A stretch of DNA of 35,110 bases from Pelomonas sp. KK5. GTDB taxonomy: Bacteria > Pseudomonadota > Gammaproteobacteria > Burkholderiales > Burkholderiaceae_C. Position numbers and translations under genes: made by a program. The DNA is taken from assembly GCF_001984095.1 (NCBI RefSeq), contig NZ_LYVQ01000045.1, positions 1-35,110 on the forward strand, in the 5' to 3' direction. The notes beneath the pieces are model-generated. The model ran no database searches and was not told the DNA's origin. It was given only the letters and a program-made list of their open reading frames with translations. Shown here one piece after another: positions 7,832 through 15,885 of the stretch; positions within the stretch are counted from its first letter, which is position 1; each line of letters opens with the position of its first letter.

Positions 7832-8370
7832 GCGCCGGCAGGTGCTACTGGCTGACCGGGCTGCCCGGCGCGGGCAAGACCACCCTGGCCCGGGCGTTCC
7901 ACGCGCGGCTGCGCTCCGCCGGGCATGAGGCCTGCCTGCTGGACGCCGATGTCCTGCGGGAGGGCATCAACCGCGACCTCGGATATTCCCGCGAGGACCG
8001 GGGCGAGAACGTGCGGCGCATCGCCGAGGTGGCCCGCCTGTTCGTGATGGAGGGCTTCGTGGTGATCGTCGCCTCCATCGCGCCCTACCGGGCCGATCGC
8101 GAACGCGTTCGCCAGCGCTTCCCCGATGGCCGGCATGTCGAGGTGTTCGTCGACGCGCCCATCGAGGCCTGCATCGCGCGTGACCCGAAGGGCCTGTACC
8201 GGAAGGCCCGGCTGGGCGACGCCGTCGAGGTCACGGGCGTTTCCGCGCCCTACGAGCGCCCCGAGCGCCCCGACCTCACGCTGAAGACGGCCGAGCGCTC
8301 CGTCGACGACTGCGTCGCGGCCCTGCTCGGCCACCATGGGCAGCTTTGTGGAGGTGCGAGATGGACCTAG
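7828..8370 (+). CDS. cysC: Adenylylsulfate (APS) kinase
   Basis: It phosphorylates APS with ATP to give PAPS, the universal sulfate donor. The protein has 180 residues, slightly short of typical CysC (about 200) but complete. The P-loop is TGLPGAGKTT (10-19), with Ala where most CysC have Ser. The APS-binding stretch LDADVLREGINRDLGYS and the following RGENVRRIAEVARLF match the family closely. The late motif DPKGLYRKARLG with a following PYERPERPDL is also diagnostic. No ATP sulfurylase (cysD/N or sat) is adjacent, so APS must come from elsewhere in the genome. Overlap with the hybrid kinase is 4 bases, and a sulfotransferase lies two genes downstream, so dedicated PAPS supply for sulfation is the best explanation. 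Confidence 0.93.
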   Translation: MSAGRCYWLTGLPGAGKTTLARAFHARLRSAGHEACLLDADVLREGINRDLGYSREDRGENVRRIAEVARLFVMEGFVVIVASIAPYRADRERVRQRFPDGRHVEVFVDAPIEACIARDPKGLYRKARLGDAVEVTGVSAPYERPERPDLTLKTAERSVDDCVAALLGHHGQLCGGARWT

Positions 8371-9035
8371 CCGGCTTTACCGACCAGTGGCAGGCGCAGC
8401 GCCAGCAGCTGTTCAAGTCCGTGCCGCCCGAGGGCCGGACGGTCCGCTACCTGGACAAGGAGTTCCTGGTCTACCCCGACACCTTCTGGCCCTTCGCCGA
8501 CAGCGTGCCGCTGGTCAGGCATTTCCGGATCGCGGCGGGCGAGAGCGTGCTGGACGTGGGCACCGGCTCGGGCGTCATCGGCATCTTCGCCTGCTACCGC
8601 GGCGCGGCGCGGGTGGTGGGCGTGGACATCAACCCGGCCGCCCTGCGCAGCGCCTCCCACAATGTCCGCGTGCACGGCTTCGCCGGCGTCATGGACGTGC
8701 GGCAGTCCGACCTGTTCGAGGCGCTGGGGCAGGACGAGCGCTTCGACGTCATCACGGCCAACCTGCCGTTCCGCAACAAGCCCGCGCACGACCTGGTCGC
8801 GATGTCGCAGTGGGACACCGGCTTCCGGACCAACAGCCGCTTCTTCGAGGGGGTGGGCGCGCGGCTCAAGCCCGGCGGCCGCATCTACTTCGTGCAGTCC
8901 AACTTCGGCGAGATCGAGGCGATGAAGCGCCTCGCGGGAGCGGCGGGCCTGGCGGTCGCGGAACTGGCCAGCGAAGCGATCGACGACACGCGCCGCCAGC
9001 AGTTCTTCGTCTACGAGATGACGCGGGCCGGGTGA
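8361..9035 (+). CDS. Class I SAM-dependent methyltransferase
   Basis: 224 residues from the ATG at 8361, chosen because GGAGG (8350-8354) is 6 bases upstream. The SAM-binding motif I is VLDVGTGSGVIGIF (about 63-76), the acidic end of strand 2 is VVGVDINPAAL, and the catalytic-loop motif is ITANLPF (131-137). The NLPF variant of (N/D)PP(Y/F) suggests relatives of the small-molecule, RNA or protein N-methyltransferases (MTS/PrmC-like fold), not DNA methylases. The N-terminal YLDKEFLVYPDTFWPFAD stretch resembles the substrate-lid of that group. The substrate is unknown. It overlaps cysC by 10 bases and is followed 13 bases later by the sulfotransferase, so it may modify the same product. Confidence 0.85.
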   Translation: MDLAGFTDQWQAQRQQLFKSVPPEGRTVRYLDKEFLVYPDTFWPFADSVPLVRHFRIAAGESVLDVGTGSGVIGIFACYRGAARVVGVDINPAALRSASHNVRVHGFAGVMDVRQSDLFEALGQDERFDVITANLPFRNKPAHDLVAMSQWDTGFRTNSRFFEGVGARLKPGGRIYFVQSNFGEIEAMKRLAGAAGLAVAELASEAIDDTRRQQFFVYEMTRAG

Positions 9036-9048
9036 GGAGCGGGCTGCG

Positions 9049-10287
9049 ATGTCGGACTTGCTGGAGACCCTGAAGGCGCGCCGGCAGGTGCCCCGCTCGG
9101 CGCTGCGCCTGCGGGTCCGGCGGGTGGTGGTCATCCTGTCGGGCTCGCGCGGCGGCTCCAGCCTCTTCAAGGACATCCTGGCAGGGCATCCCCGCATCAC
9201 TTCGCTGGACGGGGAACTGGAACCGCTGCTGGCCCTGAGCGGCAACGGCTTCGGGCTGAACTCCGACAGCGACCGCATCGGGCGGGTGGACAACGCGGAC
9301 GAACTGGCCAGCGGCATCCTGGACGAGCTGTCCTTCGCGTCCACGCGGATCATGGACACCGCGTCGCTGCTGCGCCGGTGGAGGAACCGGCTGCTGCTGC
9401 AGTTCCCCTCGCGCTTCGCGGATGCCGGCGCCTGCCACCGCCTGGAGCAGTCGCTGCAGGAGACGCTGGGGCGATTGGGCCCGGAGGATCCTCGCAGCGA
9501 CAGCGAGCTGCAGCGCTGCATCCTGTCCGCCGTGTTCAGCGACGAGCCCTGGCGGATCAGCTACTACGACGGCCTTGCCGCCCCGCAGGCGGATCGCTAC
9601 TTCGACGAGCCGCTGAAGATCGAGGAGCCGCCCTTCGTGGCGCCCGCGCTCAGGCGCCGGCCGCTGACCGAGGCGGAGGTGCAGGACGCGGTGCTGCTGT
9701 TCAAGTCCCCATCCGACGCCTACCGCATCGGCCTGTACGAGCAGCTGTTCCCGAACGCCGAGCTGAGCTACCTCCATCTGACGCGGGGCTTCGCCCAGTC
9801 GGTCAACGGCCTGATGGACGGCTGGCTCTACCCGCTGGGCTTCTTCTCGCACGACCTCGGCCGGATCGGCTGCGAACTGGCCATCCCGGGCTATTCCGAC
9901 ACGGTGCCCTTCGGCCGCCGCTGGTGGAAGTTCGACCTGCCGCCCAACTGGCGGCGCTTCACCGGCGCGAGGCTGGAGGACGTGTGCCTGAACCAGTGGT
10001 GTTCGATCCACCAGGGCATCCTGCACAGCGGCGTCGGCGCGCTGCGCGTTGCCTTCGAGGACTTCATCGCGAACCCCGCGACGGTGGCGGAGCGCATCAC
10101 CGGGCGCCTGGGCCTGGGCCCCCTGGTGCTGCCGAACGCGCTGCCGGTCAGGATGGCCACCGAGCCGCCGCGTGCCGCGCGCTGGCGCCGGCGCGGTGCC
10201 CTGCTGCTGGAACTGGGCGCCCGCCCCGAGGTCCGCGAGACGATGGGCCGGCTCGGCTACGCCATGGAGCCCGGGACATGGCTGTGA
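9049..10287 (+). CDS. PAPS-dependent sulfotransferase family protein
   Basis: 412 residues with no signal peptide or membrane helix, so probably cytoplasmic. The 5'-phosphosulfate loop is visible as VVVILSGSRGGSSLFKDIL (about 26-44). The 3'-phosphate-binding region is LLFKSPSDAYRIGLYEQLF, followed by LSYLHLTRGFAQSVNG with the expected Arg and Ser. The middle and C-terminal parts (WWKFDLPPNWRRF) are not familiar and may define the acceptor. A Shine-Dalgarno AGGAG (9035-9039) lies 9 bases from the ATG. Relatives of the bacterial sulfotransferase families sulfate carbohydrates, lipids or tyrosines, and the acceptor here cannot be read from sequence. An APS kinase two genes upstream supplies the donor. 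The stop overlaps the next gene by 10 bases. Confidence 0.85.
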   Translation: MSDLLETLKARRQVPRSALRLRVRRVVVILSGSRGGSSLFKDILAGHPRITSLDGELEPLLALSGNGFGLNSDSDRIGRVDNADELASGILDELSFASTRIMDTASLLRRWRNRLLLQFPSRFADAGACHRLEQSLQETLGRLGPEDPRSDSELQRCILSAVFSDEPWRISYYDGLAAPQADRYFDEPLKIEEPPFVAPALRRRPLTEAEVQDAVLLFKSPSDAYRIGLYEQLFPNAELSYLHLTRGFAQSVNGLMDGWLYPLGFFSHDLGRIGCELAIPGYSDTVPFGRRWWKFDLPPNWRRFTGARLEDVCLNQWCSIHQGILHSGVGALRVAFEDFIANPATVAERITGRLGLGPLVLPNALPVRMATEPPRAARWRRRGALLLELGARPEVRETMGRLGYAMEPGTWL

Positions 10288-11114
10288 AGAACAACGCGCG
10301 GCTCCTGCTGCCCTACCTGATGGGCCAGCGGCGCGAGGGGCTGCGCCGCGTGCCGGACATCGACCGTCATCGCTGGGAGGTGCTGGCGCCCGATGCGCTG
10401 CACGAGACGCGGATCGACGACCCGGTCGAGAAGCTGCGCCGCCTGGGGTGCCTCTATGCCCTGCTGGCCGAGCGCGTGGCCGTGCTGGCTGCCAGCGGCT
10501 GCCGGCCGGTCAGCATCGCCGGCGACTGCGTCTCCAGCCTGGGCATGCTGGCCGGGTTGCAGCGCGCCGGCCGGGCGCCGGACCGCGTGCTGTGGCTCGA
10601 TGCGCACGGCGACTTCCACACCTGGTCCAGCAGCCAGACGCAGTACATCGGCGGCATGCCGCTGGCCATGTTCGTCGGCCGGGTCGACCCCGGCCCCGAC
10701 CCGCGCAGCCAGGCGACCCGCGCCTGCCTGGCCACCATCGGCGTGCAGGCCTTCGCGGAGCAGGACATCGTCCTCGCCGATGCGCGCGACCTGGACCCCG
10801 GCGAACGCGAAGCCCTGCTCGCCTCCCGCATCCTGCGCTGCCCGCTCGACGACGTGCTCGGCCATCTGCAGCCGCAGGAACGCATCTACCTGCACTGGGA
10901 CACCGACGTCATCGACGACCCGGCCCGCATGCCGGCGCTCAAGTACCACGTCCGGCGCGGCCCCGGCGCCGCGGACATGGCGGCCTTCTTCCAGGCCCTG
11001 CGCTCCCGCGACATCGTCGCGGTGTCGGTCTCGGCCTGGCATGCGGAGCAGGATGACGACAACAAGACCGCCCGGGCCTGCCTGGAGATCCTGGGCACGC
11101 TGCTGGGTGAGTGA
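10278..11114 (+). CDS. Arginase/ureohydrolase-fold protein with His-to-Cys change
   Basis: 278 residues. Three ureohydrolase metal motifs are recognisable: AGDCVSSLG (82-90) in place of GGDHS, WLDAHGDFHTW (106-116) as DAHxD, and HWDTDVIDDP (206-215) as SxDxDxxDP. Ligands equivalent to arginase Asp124, His126, Asp128, Asp232 and Asp234 are present as Asp108, His110, Asp112, Asp208 and Asp210. The first ligand His101 is replaced by Cys84, which I recall in several actinobacterial arginase-family proteins. It is therefore likely a metal enzyme hydrolysing a guanidino, amidino or related C-N bond, but not a standard arginase; a true arginase is at 19416-20345. It is the last gene of the sensor/sulfation run and overlaps the sulfotransferase by 10 bases. 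Confidence 0.8.
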   Translation: MAVKNNARLLLPYLMGQRREGLRRVPDIDRHRWEVLAPDALHETRIDDPVEKLRRLGCLYALLAERVAVLAASGCRPVSIAGDCVSSLGMLAGLQRAGRAPDRVLWLDAHGDFHTWSSSQTQYIGGMPLAMFVGRVDPGPDPRSQATRACLATIGVQAFAEQDIVLADARDLDPGEREALLASRILRCPLDDVLGHLQPQERIYLHWDTDVIDDPARMPALKYHVRRGPGAADMAAFFQALRSRDIVAVSVSAWHAEQDDDNKTARACLEILGTLLGE

Positions 11115-11127
11115 TGCGGCGAAGGCG

Positions 11128-14100
11128 CTAGCCCCGGGCCCGCACCGTCGTCGTCGCAACCCCGCAGCTGCGCGCCTCGTCCAGCAGCGGCAGCAGGGTC
11201 GGCGCCAGCGCCTTGAGCAATTGCGCCGGCAAGGCGCTGGTGAACTTGTAGCGCGCGGCGTAAGGTTCTCGCACATAGGCCACGATGGTGCCGAAGTAGC
11301 GGTCGCCGATGTAGAAGACGAAGGCGCCCGTGCGCGAGACCACGCGCGAGGAGATGACCTGCCCGCCCTTGCCGGTGACCATGAAGCGGTGGTCGCCGGT
11401 GCCGGTCTTGCCGCCTGCCTGTACCGGCGTGCCGTCCTTGAGGACGAAGCTGCGCTTGAGCCGCCCGGCGGTGCCGCCCTCGACGACGCCGGCCAGGGCA
11501 TCGCGCACGGTATCGGCCACCTCGGCGGGCAGCAGGCGCTCGCCCTTCGCCGGCTGGGCCTCGAGCCGGGTCTCGTAGGGCGTGCCGGCGCCGAACAGCA
11601 GGCTGGGCACCCGCACGACCGGCTGCCTCACGCCATGGTTGACGATGATGCCCATCAGCTCGGCCAGTGCCGCGGGCCTGTCGCCCGAGGCGCCCAGCGC
11701 GGTGGCATAGGAGGGCGTGAGCATCTCGAAGGGGTAGCCCAGCCGCTGCCAGCGACGCAGGATCTCGCCGAAGGCGTCCTGCTCGATCAGGTTGCGGATG
11801 CGCCTGTCCTGCGCCTCCTTGTGCCGGGTCTTCAGGAGCCAGGCGTACACGTCCTGGCGCTGCTCGCGGCTTTGTGCCACCAGCTCGCTCAGGCTCGCTT
11901 CGGGCCGGTGGCGCAGCTCGCCCACCACCCACAGTTCCAGCGGATGCACGCCGGCCAGGTAGCCGCGGTCGCCCAGCGACCAGCGCTCGGGCCCGTACTT
12001 GGCGACCAGGTCCTGCAGGGCCTTGTCACCCGGCAGCTTGTCGCTGCCCAGGCGGCGCGCCAGGAACTCCGCGAGATCCTGAGCGTCCGCCTGCGGCTCC
12101 AGCCCGAAGAAGGCGGCCGCGAGCCGCGCCGGCGTGCGCCGGTGCAGCAGCAGCTCCTCGGCCTCCTCCGCGCTCCTGCCCTTGTACTTGCGGTAGAAGC
12201 GCGTGAGGAACACGCGCCCCTCCTGGTCCGCGAAACGGGCCAGGTAGGCCTGGCGGGCCGGGTCGTCGCGGTCGTCCAGCAGCGCCTCCCCGGCCTTGGC
12301 CGACTGGCTCATCACGTGATGGACCACGTCGCGCAGGATGCGCACGAAGGCGAGGTTCACCGAGTGCTTGAGCGCCTCGCGCACGGTGAACATCTGGTGG
12401 TCCTCCTCGGGCTCGAAGTTCTCGAAGTGATGCGCGCCGCTGCCGGTGAAGAAGGTCTCGCCCGGGTCGCCCGAGTAGCTGCGGTCCATGGCCGCCTCGA
12501 GCATGGCCTTGAGGCTCGCTCCCGGGGCCTGCAGCAGGTAGTCGCGTGCCCAGCGGGCGAGCGCGTCCCTGGGGTGGACCGACAGCGCCGCCAGCGCCTC
12601 GGGCGACAGCGGGCTCCAGCGGGCGTGGAGCTCGGCCACCAGCTCCAGGTAGGTGACGAGGGTCCGGAATTTCGCGGTGGAGCCGAGATCGAGCCGCGCA
12701 CCTTCGTTCAGGTCAAAGGGCTGGTCGATGTTGTCGGTCTGCACGCGCAGCAGGTTGGCGCCGTTGCCGCGCTCGAACAGCGTGAAGCTGAAGACGATCT
12801 TGCTGGTGTCGTCGCCCTCGTTGAAGAGCCTGAAGCCGTAGAGCCCCTCGGCCTTGGCCACCTGCGGGTCGGCCAGGCTGCGCAGCAGCTCGGTGGCGGC
12901 GCGTTGCACGTCGCCATTGAGCGTGGTGCTCGCGCGCAGGTCCAGGCGGTCGAGGTCGTAGGCGCGGGGGAGGCCCAGCGCCACTGCGAGCTTGCCCCGC
13001 ACCGCGGTGGCGGCCTTGCGGTCGATGAACGAACCCTGCACTTCCTCGGGTGCCTGCGCGCGCAGGCTCAGCCTGATCGGCAGCGCCGCATCGCGCAGCC
13101 CCGCGGGAATGACGCCGGCCTCGGCCATCACGCGCAGATAGCTGTTGGTCAGCGCGTTGAGGTCGGCCTCGCCCTGCACCAGGTAGTGCGACGGCCGGCG
13201 CTGCGCGATCAGCAGCGACAGCGCCTGCTTGTAGGCCAGTGCGCGAGCAGGCGCCCCGCCTGACCCGCCAGGCTCGCGCAGCAGGCCGTTGACCTCGGCG
13301 AAGTCGCGCGCGTACCAGGCCCACAGGCCGTCGCCGACACCGTTCACCTCGCCGAAGCCGGGCTGGGCCGACAGCGGCACCGTGTTCAGGTAGCTCAGCA
13401 CGATGCGGCGGCGCGCCGCGCGCGTGTCCTCGCCGTCGAGATAGGCCCGCACCGAGGCCGAGGCCATCTGGCGCAGCTTCTCCCGGCCGGAGTCGGTGCG
13501 GCCTTCCGGCGAATGGCGGTACTTCTCGATCTGGGTGGCCAGCGTGCTGCCGCCCGGCGCGCGATGCGAGTCGTCCACCAGGTGGCGAGCCTGGTCCAGC
13601 ACGGCCTTGGAGAAGCGGTCCCATTCGATGGCGGGGTTGCGCTTGGGATGCTCGGGGTCGAGCAGCTCGCGGTTCTCGATGAACAGCAGCGAATCCACGA
13701 GCAGCGGCGGCAGCTCGTCGAAGGCGCCGTAGACCCGCTGCGGGAAGCGCTGGGCATACAGCGTGCGCCCGTGGCATTCGGCGAGATCCAGCCCGCTCTC
13801 GTCCTTCTCGCGGTAGATCGCGGCGAGCCCGCGGTCGCGCAGTTCCAGGAACTTGGGCGACATGCGGGCCTGGGCCGTCACTTCATAGCCCTGGCGTTCC
13901 AGCCCGTCGATGAAGCGCGGGAGCTGGGTGTAGCCGAGCCTCTGGTCGTAGGGCCCGGCACCGGGATAGCGGATCGCGTCGCTGGGGCCGGGCTCGACCC
14001 GGAACGTGAGCTGCTGGTCCAGCTCGCTCAGATGACGCGCCTGCCGCTCGGACGTCCGGGACTCGTCGCGAACCATCCAGCCCAGCACCGCGACACCGAC

Positions 14101-14229
14101 CAGCAGCACCAGCCAGAACGCCCGTCGCAACCAGGTCCAGGGCGACCGCGACACGCCGGACTGCGCAGGTGCCGCGCCATCGGCAGCCGGGCCGCTGACC
14201 TTCCGGCGTCCTCGCAACAACAACTTCAT
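11128..14229 (-). CDS. Large class A penicillin-binding protein (GT51 + transpeptidase)
   Basis: A peptidoglycan glycosyltransferase/transpeptidase of about 1033 residues, longer than E. coli PBP1a. The ATG at 14229 is preferred over a TTG 9 bases upstream because AAAGG/GGGAG precede it. A cytoplasmic basic tail leads to one TM helix (about 33-52). The GT51 domain has the catalytic Glu in LLFIENREL (about 185) and GGSTLATQIEKYRHS where GGSTITQQ-K is usual. The transpeptidase motifs are all present: Ser517 in GSTAKF (SxxK), SVN at about 623-625 and KTGTG from about 941. Insertions between motifs are long and Arg/Glu-rich. It is encoded alone, convergent with the ureohydrolase-like gene across a 13-bp gap, and divergent from the gallate transporter. 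Confidence 0.88.
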   Translation of the reverse strand: MKLLLRGRRKVSGPAADGAAPAQSGVSRSPWTWLRRAFWLVLLVGVAVLGWMVRDESRTSERQARHLSELDQQLTFRVEPGPSDAIRYPGAGPYDQRLGYTQLPRFIDGLERQGYEVTAQARMSPKFLELRDRGLAAIYREKDESGLDLAECHGRTLYAQRFPQRVYGAFDELPPLLVDSLLFIENRELLDPEHPKRNPAIEWDRFSKAVLDQARHLVDDSHRAPGGSTLATQIEKYRHSPEGRTDSGREKLRQMASASVRAYLDGEDTRAARRRIVLSYLNTVPLSAQPGFGEVNGVGDGLWAWYARDFAEVNGLLREPGGSGGAPARALAYKQALSLLIAQRRPSHYLVQGEADLNALTNSYLRVMAEAGVIPAGLRDAALPIRLSLRAQAPEEVQGSFIDRKAATAVRGKLAVALGLPRAYDLDRLDLRASTTLNGDVQRAATELLRSLADPQVAKAEGLYGFRLFNEGDDTSKIVFSFTLFERGNGANLLRVQTDNIDQPFDLNEGARLDLGSTAKFRTLVTYLELVAELHARWSPLSPEALAALSVHPRDALARWARDYLLQAPGASLKAMLEAAMDRSYSGDPGETFFTGSGAHHFENFEPEEDHQMFTVREALKHSVNLAFVRILRDVVHHVMSQSAKAGEALLDDRDDPARQAYLARFADQEGRVFLTRFYRKYKGRSAEEAEELLLHRRTPARLAAAFFGLEPQADAQDLAEFLARRLGSDKLPGDKALQDLVAKYGPERWSLGDRGYLAGVHPLELWVVGELRHRPEASLSELVAQSREQRQDVYAWLLKTRHKEAQDRRIRNLIEQDAFGEILRRWQRLGYPFEMLTPSYATALGASGDRPAALAELMGIIVNHGVRQPVVRVPSLLFGAGTPYETRLEAQPAKGERLLPAEVADTVRDALAGVVEGGTAGRLKRSFVLKDGTPVQAGGKTGTGDHRFMVTGKGGQVISSRVVSRTGAFVFYIGDRYFGTIVAYVREPYAARYKFTSALPAQLLKALAPTLLPLLDEARSCGVATTTVRARG

Positions 14230-14490
14230 TGCTCCCAACCTTTCGGCATGGCCTAGGCCTCTCGAAAGGAATGTACCCGTGGCGCAAGGCCCGACCTGCC
14301 TTCCGCACGACCGGTGTTGCTTGCTCGCCGCGCATCGTCACGGACGGACACAAGCGGCCGGGGACGTCAGCGGGCTGATTCCACCCGGTTATCACGCCCT
14401 CGGACAGGAAGTCTTCCGCAGCCCGCCCGTGGTCCCTAGACTTTTCGCACGGCCACCACCGGCCATCCATAACGAAACCTGGAGACAGTC
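14230..14490. promoter_or_regulatory. Divergent promoter region between the PBP and gallate genes
   Basis: This gap of about 260 bp must hold promoters for both directions. I see no convincing -35/-10 pair. A short palindrome GGAAG-T-CTTCC at 14407-14417 lies about 75 bases before the transporter start and could be a regulator site. GGAGA about 6 bases before the TTG at 14491 is the likely ribosome binding site. No regulator gene is adjacent. Confidence 0.35.
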
Positions 14491-15864
14491 TTGCAGTATT
14501 CCGTGAACACGAAGGTCGACGTCAAGGCCTTCATCGACCAGCGCCCGATGGGCGGCCGCCAATGGCTGCTGCTGGCGCTGTGCTTTGCCATCGTCGCGCT
14601 GGACGGCATGGACGTCGCGATCATGGGCTTCCTGGCGCCGTCGATTCTGCAGGAGTGGAGCGTGTCGCGGGCCGCCTTCGGCATCGTCATGAGCGCGGCG
14701 CCGTTCGGCCTGGTCCTCGGTGCGCTGCTGGCAGGGCCGGCCTCGGACCGCATCGGCCGCAAGGCGGTGTTGACCGGCTCGGTCCTGCTGTTCGGGCTCT
14801 TCACGGTGGCCACGGCCTACGCCGCCAACCTGACCCAGATGGCGACGCTGCGGCTGCTGACCGGCGTGGGCCTGGGCGCGGCCATGCCGAACTCGACGAC
14901 GCTGCTGTCGGAATACGTGCCGCAGCGCTCGCGTTCGCTGCTGATCGCCGTGATGTTCACCGGCTTCAACCTGGGCTCGGGCGTCGTCGGCTTCATCGCG
15001 GCGGCGATGATCCCCGCACAAGGCTGGCGCTCCGTGCTGATGCTGGGCGGGGTGCTCCCGCTGGTGCTGGTGCCGGTGCTGATCGCGCTGCTGCCCGAAT
15101 CGGCCCGATTCCTGGTGGTGCGGCGCGCCGCCGCCGACAGGATCGCCCGCGTCCTGGGCCGCATCAGCGGGACGGTCTTCGCGCCAGGCACCGAGTTCTT
15201 CGCGCCGGAGCCGCCCGTCCAGGCCAGGAAGCCCATCGGCGTGCTGTTCTCCAAGGGCTATGGCCTGATGACCGGCGCCCTGTGGGTGACGTACTTCATG
15301 GGCCTGCTGGTGATCTACCTGCTGACCGGCTGGCTGCCCACCTTGATCAAGGACGCCGGCCTGCCGATCTCGCAGGCGGCCACCATCACGGCGATGTTCC
15401 AGATCGGCGGCACGGTCGGTGCGATCCTGGTCGGCTGGGCCATGGACCGCAGGGCGCCGACGCGCGTCATCGGTGCGGCCTACGCGCTGGGCGCGGCCTG
15501 CATCCTGGCCCTGGGCCTCGGTGGCGCGCTGTCCGGCTCGCTGACGCTGCTGGTGGCGGCGGCCGGCTTCTTCATGAGCGGCGCGCAGACGGGACTGAAC
15601 GCCTTCGCGCCCAACTGCTACCCGACGCGCGCCCGCGCCACCGGCGTGAGCTGGATGCTCGGCATGGGCCGCTTCGGCAGCATCACCGGCTCGATGGTCG
15701 GCGGCGTGCTGCTGGCGCTGGGCTGGGGCTTCGGGTCGATCATCTCGCTGCTCGCCGTGCCGGCGGTCCTGGCAGGACTGGCGGTGCAGAAGGCACGCCG
15801 CGTCGAGGAGGCGGAAGAACTGCCGTCGACCGGCCATGCGGCCGCCGCCTCCGCGTCGCACTGA
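14491..15864 (+). CDS. AAHS-family aromatic acid transporter, probably for gallate
   Basis: A 457-residue major facilitator with 12 predicted TM segments. The first helix contains ALDGMDVAIMGF, the DGxD signature of the aromatic acid:H+ symporters (PcaK, BenK, GalT). The loop between helices 2 and 3 has GPASDRIGRK, the MFS motif A. A second copy-like loop, GWAMDRRAPTRV, lies between helices 8 and 9. It starts at TTG (14491), with GGAGA about 6 bases upstream. The gallate dioxygenase begins 21 bp downstream, which makes gallate or a close relative the likely substrate, as for GalT of Pseudomonas putida. A different hydroxybenzoate is possible. It would import proton-coupled aromatic acid across the inner membrane. 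Confidence 0.82.
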   Translation: MQYSVNTKVDVKAFIDQRPMGGRQWLLLALCFAIVALDGMDVAIMGFLAPSILQEWSVSRAAFGIVMSAAPFGLVLGALLAGPASDRIGRKAVLTGSVLLFGLFTVATAYAANLTQMATLRLLTGVGLGAAMPNSTTLLSEYVPQRSRSLLIAVMFTGFNLGSGVVGFIAAAMIPAQGWRSVLMLGGVLPLVLVPVLIALLPESARFLVVRRAAADRIARVLGRISGTVFAPGTEFFAPEPPVQARKPIGVLFSKGYGLMTGALWVTYFMGLLVIYLLTGWLPTLIKDAGLPISQAATITAMFQIGGTVGAILVGWAMDRRAPTRVIGAAYALGAACILALGLGGALSGSLTLLVAAAGFFMSGAQTGLNAFAPNCYPTRARATGVSWMLGMGRFGSITGSMVGGVLLALGWGFGSIISLLAVPAVLAGLAVQKARRVEEAEELPSTGHAAAASASH

Positions 15865-15885
15865 ACTCAGGAACAAGATCAATCA

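Noticed and set aside
10393-13263. A 956-codon open frame on the + strand, mostly antisense to the penicillin-binding protein gene
   Set aside because: The translation is low-complexity, rich in Ala, Arg, Gly and Gln, with no domain motif. The opposite strand has complete PBP motifs. Long antisense frames are expected in GC-rich coding DNA.
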